Part shown: in pieces, positions 1 to 5,834 of the stretch
Numbering within the stretch: the stretch's first letter is position 1
Layout: each line of letters begins with the position of its first letter
Assembly: GCA_011390855.1 (NCBI GenBank)
Contig: JAABRN010000547.1
Location: forward strand, 1 to 7,148
Length of the DNA: 7,148 nucleotides
Source of the DNA: Hydrogenophaga sp.
GTDB taxonomy: Bacteria; Pseudomonadota; Gammaproteobacteria; Burkholderiales; Burkholderiaceae_C
Direction of reading: 5' to 3'
The notes under the pieces: generated by a model
Told to the model about the DNA's origin: nothing
Seen by the model: only the letters and a program-made list of their open reading frames with translations
Databases searched by the model: none
Made by a program: the position numbers and the translations under genes

Positions 1-573
1 GGGCGCCACCCATTCGTGGGTCTGTCCCTCCACTGAAAGCGTGACCCGTGCCCGGCTCACTGGCAGCAAATCGGTCTGGCCGCGCAGCCTGGGCTGGCCG
101 GGCGGGAGCACCAGGTCGGCCACCAGGTACAGGAAGGCCCCGGCGTAAGCGCGGTTGCCCACCGCCACGCACAGCTGGCCACCTTCTGGCCAGCGCAGCG
201 CGCAACCACTCATCTCCACCGCCTGGCGTGCCTTGAAAGGGTCGTCAAAGTCGAGAGCGGAAAACGGCAGCACCACCGGAGTGATGTTGCCATTGACCAG
301 CACCGGCGCGTGCGCATTGATCAATGCGAGCTGGCCGGTGGGGTGGCGCAGCTGTGCGGCGATGCTGGAGAGGCGTTGGTGAAAGCCCGCTTCGTACTGT
401 TCGCGGCTGCGCTGCCGTTCTTCGGTCAGCAGGGTCACCGCCAGTGCCAGCGTGGCCAGTGCCAGCAGCACAAAGGCCCCATGAAACACCAGGCGCCGGC
501 GAAACGCCGCCAGCGGCAGGCGCGGCAGCGCCAGCGGCGGCAGGGCAGGCACATCCAAGGGCCCGAGCTTCAC
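1..573 (-). CDS. Membrane-anchored sensor, probably histidine kinase (N-terminal part, runs off left edge)
   Basis: Reading leftward from a GTG at 573-571, the frame stays open for 191 codons to the window edge. A GGGA lies 7 bases upstream, and no better start was found in this frame between here and the regulator gene. The N-terminus is proline- and leucine-rich with an RRR cluster at residues 25-27, followed by one hydrophobic helix at about residues 30-50 (GAFVLLALATLALAVTLL). The rest visible (about 51-191) is probably a periplasmic sensor domain; it contains two cysteines, C124 and C135. The kinase core (H-box, N, G1, G2) would lie beyond the edge, so histidine kinase is inferred from the response regulator gene just upstream in the same direction and from the topology. 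Another membrane-bound signalling protein, such as a diguanylate cyclase, is possible. The 130-bp gap from the regulator gene is occupied by a hairpin repeat that could lower read-through. Confidence 0.72.
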   Translation of the reverse strand, partial: MKLGPLDVPALPPLALPRLPLAAFRRRLVFHGAFVLLALATLALAVTLLTEERQRSREQYEAGFHQRLSSIAAQLRHPTGQLALINAHAPVLVNGNITPVVLPFSALDFDDPFKARQAVEMSGCALRWPEGGQLCVAVGNRAYAGAFLYLVADLVLPPGQPRLRGQTDLLPVSRARVTLSVEGQTHEWVAP

Positions 574-608
574 ACAGAGATCCCGGTGCGCAATTGACCC
601 ATTCCAGG

Positions 609-701
609 CGCACCGCGGAACCGGCTCTGCCGGGCCGCGGGTGCGGTCCCCCTCCCGCCGAAGGCGAGCGAGGGGGAAGACGCAAAGCGGCGCAGGGGGT
701 G
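609..701 (-). repeat. Intergenic multi-hairpin repeat element, copy 1
   Basis: Read on the minus strand, this element begins 2 bases after the response regulator stop codon and matches the element at 2905-2987 in order and in much of its sequence. Its parts are: a CACCCCC box (701-695); a small CGC/GCG hairpin; a hairpin with stem TCCCCCT/AGGGGGA (677-671 and 653-647), whose tip folds again as CGCC-TTC-GGCG (666-656); and a long hairpin at 645-609. In the long hairpin the outer arms CGCACC/GGTGCG, the middle arms GCGG/CCGC and the inner arms CCGGC/GCCGG close over an AGA loop. There is no U-tract, so it is not a classical intrinsic terminator. It may act as a Rho-linked terminator, an mRNA-end stabiliser or a REP-like dispersed repeat. 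Confidence 0.8.
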
Positions 702-703
702 AT

Positions 704-1393
704 TCATCGTGCCCAACGGAAGCCGCGCATGGGGACGTTTTCGACCGCGTCAAACGCAGGGTCCACGTCACGAAACGCTTCGCGAATGCTGCTCACGTGC
801 TTGCGCACGTTGTCGCGGTTGCGCCCGCTTTTGACCACTTCGAACAGTTCTTCGTAGCTCACCACCTCGCCCTTGCGCTGTACCAGCGTGGCCAGGATGC
901 GCTGGGCGGTCAGCGGCAGGTTGATGCGCTGGCCGCGCCAGGTGGGGCTGCGTTGCCACAACGGGTCCAGGCAGAGTTCGTCCGCCAGCACGGGTGGTGC
1001 GTCCGCCTGGCGCTGGCGCGCGGTGCGCAAGATGTCCAGAAAGGTCTCGACGAACTCGGCTTCTTCAAACGTGGTCTTCTGCAGGTAGTCCCAGGCGTCA
1101 AGCGCCTTCATGATGCTGCGGTAGATGGCCGCCGGCATGGCAGAGACCACCAGCACCGGCGTGCCCTGGTGCAGCTTGTTGATGGTGTTGATGATGGCCA
1201 CGCCGGCGTGCCGCTCGCGCCCCAGCTCGATATCCAGCACCACCAGGTCGTAGCGCTCGCGGGCCAGCGCGGCTTCGGCGCTGTCGCGGTCGAACCACTG
1301 GTCGATCTGCATGTGCGGACGGGTCGCACGGATCCAGCCGCACAGCTGGTTGCTGGTCGGGCGGTCGTCTTCAATCACGGCGACTTTGTCCAT
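704..1393 (-). CDS. OmpR/PhoB-type response regulator
   Basis: This 229-residue protein has the usual length and two-domain layout of an OmpR/PhoB regulator. The receiver domain (about 1-125) shows the acidic pocket IEDD (E8, D9, D10), the probable phosphoacceptor D54 in LVVLDIELG, S84 in VVSAMP and the conserved lysine K106 in DYLQKT. The C-terminal winged helix (about 138-229) has the recognition-helix-like stretch RDNVRKHVSSIREAF and ends in ENVPMRGFRWA, the typical wing hairpin. It should be phosphorylated by a partner kinase and bind DNA to control transcription. The partner is probably the sensor encoded downstream in the same direction. ATG 1393 was chosen because the receiver fold starts there. 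An in-frame GTG at 1459 would add 22 residues that do not look like receiver sequence. No Shine-Dalgarno precedes the ATG. It diverges from the SPFH gene, a likely target. Confidence 0.93.
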   Translation of the reverse strand: MDKVAVIEDDRPTSNQLCGWIRATRPHMQIDQWFDRDSAEAALARERYDLVVLDIELGRERHAGVAIINTINKLHQGTPVLVVSAMPAAIYRSIMKALDAWDYLQKTTFEEAEFVETFLDILRTARQRQADAPPVLADELCLDPLWQRSPTWRGQRINLPLTAQRILATLVQRKGEVVSYEELFEVVKSGRNRDNVRKHVSSIREAFRDVDPAFDAVENVPMRGFRWAR

Positions 1394-1558
1394 GCGCGGA
1401 TTATCGAGGGCTGGCTGAGGCGACCCTGTGAGTTTTTCTTCCCGGGCGGGCAGGAACACGGGCGCGAGCGCCCTGGCGGCTTCCGGGGCATGTGCGGACC
1501 ATTGCGGTCATGGTGCTGCCCGTTGGGGGTGGTGCCCACCACCGTAGGAGAAACCACC
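1394..1558. promoter_or_regulatory. Divergent control region between response regulator and SPFH genes
   Basis: This 165-bp gap separates two divergent start codons, so promoters for both genes should lie here. On the minus strand a GATAAT (1405-1400), one base from the -10 consensus, ends 6 bases before the regulator ATG; no matching -35 box is apparent. Two near-perfect inverted repeats are present: GGGCGC-GA-GCGCCC (1460-1473) and GGTGGTG-CC-CACCACC (1528-1543). Either could be an operator, for example for autoregulation by the divergent response regulator, but no known binding motif is recognised. Confidence 0.5.
1528..1543. promoter_or_regulatory. Inverted repeat just upstream of the SPFH ribosome-binding site
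   Basis: The 7-base arms GGTGGTG and CACCACC are separated by 2 bases, and the repeat ends 3 bases before the GGAG (1547-1550) that serves ATG 1559. As DNA it could be an operator. As RNA a 2-base loop is too tight for full pairing, but a shortened hairpin could still affect access to the ribosome-binding site. The function is inferred. Confidence 0.4.
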
Positions 1559-2896
1559 ATGTCTTTGTCCGATGCCCTGTCACGCGCCTGGCGCCGCCTC
1601 AGAGGCAAGAGCCACAACCTTGAGGCAGATGCGCCCGAAACCGAATTTGCACCGTCGACCGGCACCCCTGCTCCAGCGAACGCGAGGCCGTACCGCCCCA
1701 TGCCCATGCCCCGGGTGGATCTTCAGCCGCTGGTGGTGGGCGTGCTGGTGGTGTCGCTGGTTTCTGGAGCCGCCTGGGTGATGGTCAAGTACCCGCCGGT
1801 GCGGCAACTGGTGCCGGGGGAACTGGCGGTGCGCAGCAACCAGCTGACCGGCGACACCACGGTCTGGCGCAGTGGCAGCCTGTGGGCCTGGCCCGGCATT
1901 CACCGCGTCACGGTGCACGACCTGCATGACCGCCACTGGGAGGCCACCGCCATGGCGCGCGCCGACGGGCCTGAGCCGGCGCAGACGGTGGAAGGTCTGT
2001 CGATCGGCATCGCGCTCAAGCTGCGTTACGCCATCGACGTGAAACAAAGATCGGGCGCCCAACTGCACAGCCTGCCCGCCAACCTGGACCAGCAGATCGT
2101 GGAGCCTGCGGTGCAGGCCACGGTTTACAAGATTGTTTCACGCCACACCGTGCGCGAAATTTTCTCGTCGCAGCGCGGGCAGATCGAAGAGGCGATGGTT
2201 CGCGAGATCGGCACCCGGCTGGCGCGCGACGGCCTGGTGTTGCGCTCGCTGCACATCGGCCAGATCGACCTGCCCGCCGACTACCGGCGTGGCATGGAGG
2301 TGCTGCTGACCGAAGGCCTGGAGGCGGAAAAAATGCGTTACACGCTGGAGCTGCGCGAGAAGCAGGTGCGCGAAGGCGAGTTGAGAGCCAATGCCGACAA
2401 GGCACGGCGCGAGATCGCTGCTGAGGCCGCTGCACGCGAACAGATCATTGCCGCCAAGGCGCAGGAAGAGGCCATGAAACACGTGCTGCCGTTCAAGCAG
2501 CGCCAGATCGAACAGCGCAAGCTCGAAGCCGAGGCCTCGCGTGTGCAGCGTGTGCAGCAGGCCAAGGCCAACGCCGAGGCACGCGAGATCGAGTCGCAGG
2601 CCGAAGCCGATGCGCGCCGCAAGCTGGCCGACGCCGAAGCCTACCGGCAGGCCAGTCTGGGCAAGGTGCAGGCCGAGCAGATGGCGGTGGAAGGCGCGCT
2701 CATCACCCGCCACCCGTTGCTGATCCAGAAGACCATGGCCGACCGCCTGAGCGACAAGGTGCAGGTGATCATCGCTTCGCCGCCGCAGACTGGGGGTTTC
2801 ATTGGCGACCAGTTGCTGGGCACGACGACCGCCGCTGCCCCGCGTGGCAGGCAGGTGACCTATCTGGAAGACGAACACCGTGTGGTGGAGAGATAG
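1559..2896 (+). CDS. SPFH/band-7 domain membrane protein with long coiled coil
   Basis: This 445-residue protein belongs to the stomatin/prohibitin/flotillin/HflK superfamily, which forms large ring- or cage-like membrane scaffolds. ATG 1559 has a strong AGGAG at 1546-1550. The frame stays open far upstream, but that stretch is antisense to the response regulator gene and was excluded. Residues 1-56 are basic (WRRLRGK) then proline-rich. One transmembrane helix spans about 57-77. The SPFH domain covers about 78-245 (VPGELAVRSNQ, WPGIHRV, then VEPAVQATVYKIVSRHTVREIF). A highly charged Ala/Glu/Arg/Lys coiled coil runs from about 250 to 375, followed by a short tail with GGFIGDQLLG. The positive-inside rule suggests a cytoplasmic N-terminus with the bulk in the periplasm, as in HflK/HflC. 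The protein has no cysteine. It is not assigned to HflK or HflC: those are normally adjacent genes beside hflX, which is not the case here. Divergence from the two-component genes suggests a stress or envelope role. Confidence 0.9.
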   Translation: MSLSDALSRAWRRLRGKSHNLEADAPETEFAPSTGTPAPANARPYRPMPMPRVDLQPLVVGVLVVSLVSGAAWVMVKYPPVRQLVPGELAVRSNQLTGDTTVWRSGSLWAWPGIHRVTVHDLHDRHWEATAMARADGPEPAQTVEGLSIGIALKLRYAIDVKQRSGAQLHSLPANLDQQIVEPAVQATVYKIVSRHTVREIFSSQRGQIEEAMVREIGTRLARDGLVLRSLHIGQIDLPADYRRGMEVLLTEGLEAEKMRYTLELREKQVREGELRANADKARREIAAEAAAREQIIAAKAQEEAMKHVLPFKQRQIEQRKLEAEASRVQRVQQAKANAEAREIESQAEADARRKLADAEAYRQASLGKVQAEQMAVEGALITRHPLLIQKTMADRLSDKVQVIIASPPQTGGFIGDQLLGTTTAAAPRGRQVTYLEDEHRVVER

Positions 2897-2904
2897 ATAG
2901 AAGA

Positions 2905-2987
2905 CACCCCCCGCGTCGCCATAGGCGCCACCCCCCTTGAAGGGGGGCGGTACCAGCGGCCCGGCAAAGCCGGTTCCGCGGTACCCC
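2905..2987 (+). repeat. Intergenic multi-hairpin repeat element, copy 2
   Basis: This second copy, inverted relative to 609-701, starts 8 bases after the SPFH stop codon. It contains CACCCCCC (2905-2912), a small CGCC-ATA-GGCG hairpin, a hairpin with CCCCCC (2931-2936) and GGGGGG (2942-2947) around TTGAA, and a long hairpin at 2949-2985. In the long hairpin GGTACC pairs with GGTACC, GCGG with CCGC, and CCGGC with GCCGG over an AAA loop. The inner arms are identical to copy 1, while the outer arms differ by compensatory changes. Its place just after a gene suggests a transcript-end role, or a barrier between the SPFH and SH3 genes. Confidence 0.82.
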
Positions 2988-3062
2988 TTGATCGAGACAT
3001 CTCGTTCGAGCAGGCCACAGGGGCTGCAGTGCCTCTGGTTTTGATCTTCCTTCGGTTTGGAC

Positions 3063-3076
3063 TGCGCTTCAGCGCA
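3063..3076. promoter_or_regulatory. Small hairpin just upstream of the SH3-gene ribosome-binding site
   Basis: TGCGC-TTCA-GCGCA is a perfect 5-base-pair stem with a 4-base loop that ends 2 bases before the GGAG at 3079-3082. In the mRNA it could modulate translation start. Further upstream, CGAGA-CA-TCTCG (2993-3004) is a second short palindrome in the same leader. Both are short enough to occur by chance. Confidence 0.35.
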
Positions 3077-3090
3077 ATGGAGCATTGGAA

Positions 3091-4602
3091 ATGACATGCA
3101 CAACTTCAAGACTGGTTGCCTTCGCGCTTGCGGTGGCGCTGGCGTTCACCTGCGCGGTCTCGATGGCCGCCGCTCCCGCGCCCATCCCGGCGGTGGCCGT
3201 GATCACGCGCGACATGGCACCGCTGCGCGCCGCCCCGGCAGCGTCGGCCGCGCGCTCCAGCGTGCTCTGGCGTGGCGAACTGCTGGAGGTGCGCGGCTTC
3301 CGGGGCGAGTACGCGCAGGTCTGGGACCACCACCGCGAGCGCGGCGGCTTCGTGTTGCGCGAGCAACTGCACCCGCTTCAGACCGCAGCCGCTGACGTGC
3401 CTGGCCTGCAGGCCTTGCTGGCTTTCGTGAGCCAGCAGCCGGGCGACGAGACGCTGGGCCTGGCGTTGGCCGCCGCCGTGATGCAGGCGCTGCCGGCGCA
3501 AGAGTTGCATGGTCCTGCCGAGGCCGCCGTGCTGGATGCCATTGCTCGCCAGGCCGACCGGCTCGGCGAGCGGGCCACGCGCGGTGCTGGTGAGCGCAGC
3601 CGCGACCAGACCACCTTGACCGCGCATCTGGACATCGCCGCACGGCACGGGGTGCGCTTTCTCAGTGTGGCCGCAGGTGATGCCGTGGTGCATTGTTATG
3701 AGGGCGATGCACACCGGCGGCTGCTGGCAAACCGCCACGCCTCCCCCGAGCAGCGCGCACGAGCGGTGCTCTCGCTCACGCGGCCCGACTGTGTGGCCGA
3801 ACCGCTGCGCCCTGCTGAACGCGAGGCGCTCGATCAACAACGCGACGACCTGCTGGCCCAGGTGCCCACTGATGGACTTGCGCCGCACTGGTCCGCCCGG
3901 TTGCAGATCCGCCAGGCTGAGGTGCTCAGCCGCCTGGCCTTTGCGGCGGCACGCCGCAGCGACACCTTGGCCGCCAGCGCAGCCGCCCGCCTGGCCATGG
4001 ACGCCTTGACCTCAGCCGCGACCGACGACCTTTCTGAGGCAGACCGGCGCGAATACAGGGAGGCGGTGCTGCGCACCAACGCGGTCCGCTGGGCGGCGAC
4101 GCCTTCGGCCGCCACCGTGCCACCGGGCTTGCCGCTGGCGCTCGAAACCCAGGCAGATGGCCAGACCTGCGTGTGGCTGCACGAAGAGAAGAACGCTCAG
4201 AAAGTGCTCGCGAAGCGCTGCACCTGGGGCCAGGTCTGGACCGCGTCGGCACAACGCAACCGTGAGCGCAACGCCATCGCGCTGGCGGTGCAGCCCATCG
4301 ACGGCTGGCGCGAGCTCTGGGTGTTCCGCCAGACGCGCCAGGGATGGGAGGTGCTGGTGCAGCCACCCGCTGCCCTGCTGCCAGGCGTGGGTTTCGCCGA
4401 GTTCGCCGGCTGGGTGCCCGGCGGAAAAAGCATGCTGATTGCCCGGGAGGCCGTGGCCGAAGGTCGCACCATCCGCCGTTTCGAGGTGGTGAGCCTGGAC
4501 ACACTGACGCCAGACCGCATTGCATTCGCACCCGATGCACTGGGTGCGTTCAACCGCTGGGCCGATGCTGGGTGGAAGCGAATGTCGCTGGCGCCGCGGT
4601 GA
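3091..4602 (+). CDS. Exported protein with N-terminal bacterial SH3-like domain
   Basis: This 503-residue protein starts at ATG 3091, with GGAG at 3079-3082 giving good spacing; an in-frame TTG at 3085 is less likely. It begins with a signal peptide (basic R7, hydrophobic to about residue 26, cleavage probably near SMAAA-PAP). Residues about 34-96 look like a bacterial SH3 domain (MAPLRAAPAASA, VLWRGELLEVRGFRGEYAQVW, GGFVLREQL), a fold that often binds peptidoglycan or peptides. The middle (about 105-335) is alanine- and arginine-rich and looks helical. The C-terminal part (about 348-475) is strand-rich, with GGKSMLIAREAV and EVVSLDTLTP resembling beta-propeller blades. Mature-part cysteines C202, C234, C360 and C377 could form two disulfides after export. 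It follows the SPFH gene by 194 bp, with a hairpin repeat between them, so co-transcription is uncertain. The exact family is not recognised; a periplasmic or cell-wall role is inferred. Confidence 0.82.
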   Translation: MTCTTSRLVAFALAVALAFTCAVSMAAAPAPIPAVAVITRDMAPLRAAPAASAARSSVLWRGELLEVRGFRGEYAQVWDHHRERGGFVLREQLHPLQTAAADVPGLQALLAFVSQQPGDETLGLALAAAVMQALPAQELHGPAEAAVLDAIARQADRLGERATRGAGERSRDQTTLTAHLDIAARHGVRFLSVAAGDAVVHCYEGDAHRRLLANRHASPEQRARAVLSLTRPDCVAEPLRPAEREALDQQRDDLLAQVPTDGLAPHWSARLQIRQAEVLSRLAFAAARRSDTLAASAAARLAMDALTSAATDDLSEADRREYREAVLRTNAVRWAATPSAATVPPGLPLALETQADGQTCVWLHEEKNAQKVLAKRCTWGQVWTASAQRNRERNAIALAVQPIDGWRELWVFRQTRQGWEVLVQPPAALLPGVGFAEFAGWVPGGKSMLIAREAVAEGRTIRRFEVVSLDTLTPDRIAFAPDALGAFNRWADAGWKRMSLAPR

Positions 4603-4753
4603 AGGGGATGGGACACCAAAGACGCTCCCGAAGGCTCATTGCGCAACCTTGATTTTCCGGCGTGCCCACCGCCTGGACGGCAGACGTTTTGCCCGCACCC
4701 ATGCTGCCGATCAAGGTGACTGGGTTTGCTTTCGTGGGCCTACCCGATGCCAA
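4550..4753 (-). pseudogene. Truncated P-loop GTPase gene (N-terminal remnant)
   Basis: A probable TTG start at 4753 overlaps the end of the upstream regulator gene by 14 bases. The frame reads LASGRPTKANPVTLIGSM and then GAGKTSAVQAV. The GSMGAGKT segment (4708-4685) is a textbook Walker A motif (GxxxxGKT) after a beta-strand, as in small bacterial Ras/Arf/MglA-like GTPases. Beyond about 4665 the resemblance stops. The frame stays open to 4550, giving a 67-residue product that runs antisense into the SH3 gene, with no DxxG or NKxD motif in any minus-strand frame. A complete GTPase would need well over 100 more residues, so this is a fragment. Tight overlap with the regulator gene suggests a former operon. 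Whether the stub is translated is unknown. Confidence 0.7.
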
Positions 4754-5525
4754 AGCGGCTACGGATGCTGTGGAACAGCGAAGAGGCCACGCCGGTTTGA
4801 GCGCCTGCGGCTGGGTTGGGCTCGGCTTGGTGCGCGTATTGGTGAACCAAGAGTGGTTGAAGCTTGCTGTGTTCTGTGGTTTCAAGCAGCCCTTGCATAT
4901 CCAGCTCACGCAGAAAAGTCAGGCATACCGTGGCAGGCAGGCGGGACAACATCGTGAGTTCGTTCAGGCTCATGACCCTGCGCGACAGCAGCGTGGCCAT
5001 CCTGACCCGTCGCACGTCTTGCGCCAGCACGCCCACGCCTGGCCAGCGTTTCAGCCTGAATCCCGTGTGGTCGTTGTGTAGCGGGGTTTCCCGATGGGCC
5101 TCCACCTCCAGACTCCCTGCTGCGTTGGCAATCGCGCTCGCTTCTGCTGAGGCCGCCACCGAGACCACGGATGAACCGCCAGACCCACCCGTTGCAGGAG
5201 CCACATGGCGAGCCTCTTTCAAGAGGCCTGTCTCGATGGAGTTGAGCCAGCCAACCAGGAGGTCCGACCGGATCGGGCGGGGCATCTCGCCGCGGTTTGC
5301 ATGGCTGCCAGGTGCGCTGAGCCGCTTCACACAGGCGCGGGGCCCAGCTTTCAGCACATAGCTTCGCGCGGCCACGCCCACATCAACCAACAGTGCGTCG
5401 AAGGGGGGTGCCGTGGTCAGCGTCCAGATGAACGCAGGATCCAGGCGGTGCAACCGGATAAGGGTGGCCACCAGAGACTGTTCGGATGCTGAGAGGCCAA
5501 TCACGCCTAGCTTGAGGGATTCCAT
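4740..5525 (-). CDS. Regulator-like protein: degenerate receiver-like N-terminus, winged-helix-like C-terminus
   Basis: This 261-residue protein is read from ATG 5525. The frame is open further upstream to an ATG at 5708, but that extra sequence looks non-coding. No clear Shine-Dalgarno precedes ATG 5525, so the start is uncertain. Residues 5-50 (LKLGVIGLSASEQSLVATL, then PPFDALLVDVG) look like receiver strands and include a D48 in the phosphoacceptor place. The acidic pair normally following the first strand is absent (VIGLSAS), so classical phosphorylation is doubtful. A low-complexity Ala/Ser/Gly linker (about 108-140) follows. Residues about 155-218 (RLKRWPGVGVL, RVRMATLLSRRVMSLNELTMLS, TFLRELDMQGLLE) resemble a winged helix. 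It is followed by the overlapping GTPase stub, and such proteins may work with small GTPases. The family is not recognised with certainty. Confidence 0.7.
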   Translation of the reverse strand: MESLKLGVIGLSASEQSLVATLIRLHRLDPAFIWTLTTAPPFDALLVDVGVAARSYVLKAGPRACVKRLSAPGSHANRGEMPRPIRSDLLVGWLNSIETGLLKEARHVAPATGGSGGSSVVSVAASAEASAIANAAGSLEVEAHRETPLHNDHTGFRLKRWPGVGVLAQDVRRVRMATLLSRRVMSLNELTMLSRLPATVCLTFLRELDMQGLLETTEHSKLQPLLVHQYAHQAEPNPAAGAQTGVASSLFHSIRSRFGIG

Positions 5526-5830
5526 CAGGGGCGAGTTAAGTGGTGAGTGCGCATACACGCATAGTTTTGCGAGTTTTCGATCCGCCGGAATGAGCAAAGT
5601 CGATTGTCTGAGCTTGCTCTGGGGCTCGGGGAGGCCGGCGAGAGGTTTGCCGCTGCTCCGTGATGAATGCCACGTGCATTTGGGCGATTCGTTTGAATTT
5701 GTATGCATTCGCTCGCCAGGCTCTTCGCGAACCTAGCGTGCGCACAGCACCGGTCCAACCGTCTCTACCAACGGTCCCGGGCTGTGGCAAAGTACCAAGT
5801 TTCACCACTCGCCATGAAAGAAGCTAGCTC
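5526..5830. other. Divergent intergenic region between the regulator-like gene and the dehydrogenase gene
   Basis: No gene is apparent in these 305 bp beyond a 6-codon micro-ORF at the right end. The stretch is visibly richer in A and T than the flanking genes, especially around 5688-5712, as expected for a divergent promoter region. A weak plus-strand candidate is TTGGGC with TATGCA 16 bases downstream (about 5681-5708). A short ACCGT/ACGGT inverted repeat lies near 5757-5774. None of these is strong enough to call alone. Confidence 0.4.
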
Positions 5831-5834
5831 ATGA
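5814..5834 (+). other. Possible micro-ORF (MKEASS) overlapping the dehydrogenase start
   Basis: ATG 5814 opens a 6-codon frame whose TGA (5832-5834) overlaps the dehydrogenase ATG at 5831 in an ATGA arrangement. This arrangement is typical of translational coupling. No Shine-Dalgarno precedes the micro-ORF, and the dehydrogenase itself has only a weak AAAGAA upstream. It may be a leader peptide helping ribosomes reach the gene, or a coincidence. Confidence 0.25.

Noticed and set aside
245..685. Minus-strand frame of 146 residues overlapping the sensor gene
   Set aside because: It is Ala/Pro/Arg-rich shadow sequence; the overlapping GTG-started frame has a clear transmembrane helix and stays open to the edge.
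641..1558. In-frame upstream extension of the SPFH reading frame (about 306 more residues)
   Set aside because: The extension is antisense to the response regulator gene, has no domain character, and ATG 1559 has a strong Shine-Dalgarno and starts the natural protein.
2931..2947. C6-TTGAA-G6 hairpin as a classical intrinsic terminator of the SPFH gene
   Set aside because: No U-tract follows it; it is better described as one part of the larger repeat element.
2138..3109. Long minus-strand frame of 323 residues opposite the SPFH and SH3 genes
   Set aside because: It is antisense to the SPFH coiled-coil codons, spans the hairpin repeat and shows no recognisable domain.
3106..3888. Minus-strand frame of 260 residues opposite the SH3 gene
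   Set aside because: It is a shadow of GC-rich codons with His/Gln/Arg-rich composition and no ribosome-binding site or domain.
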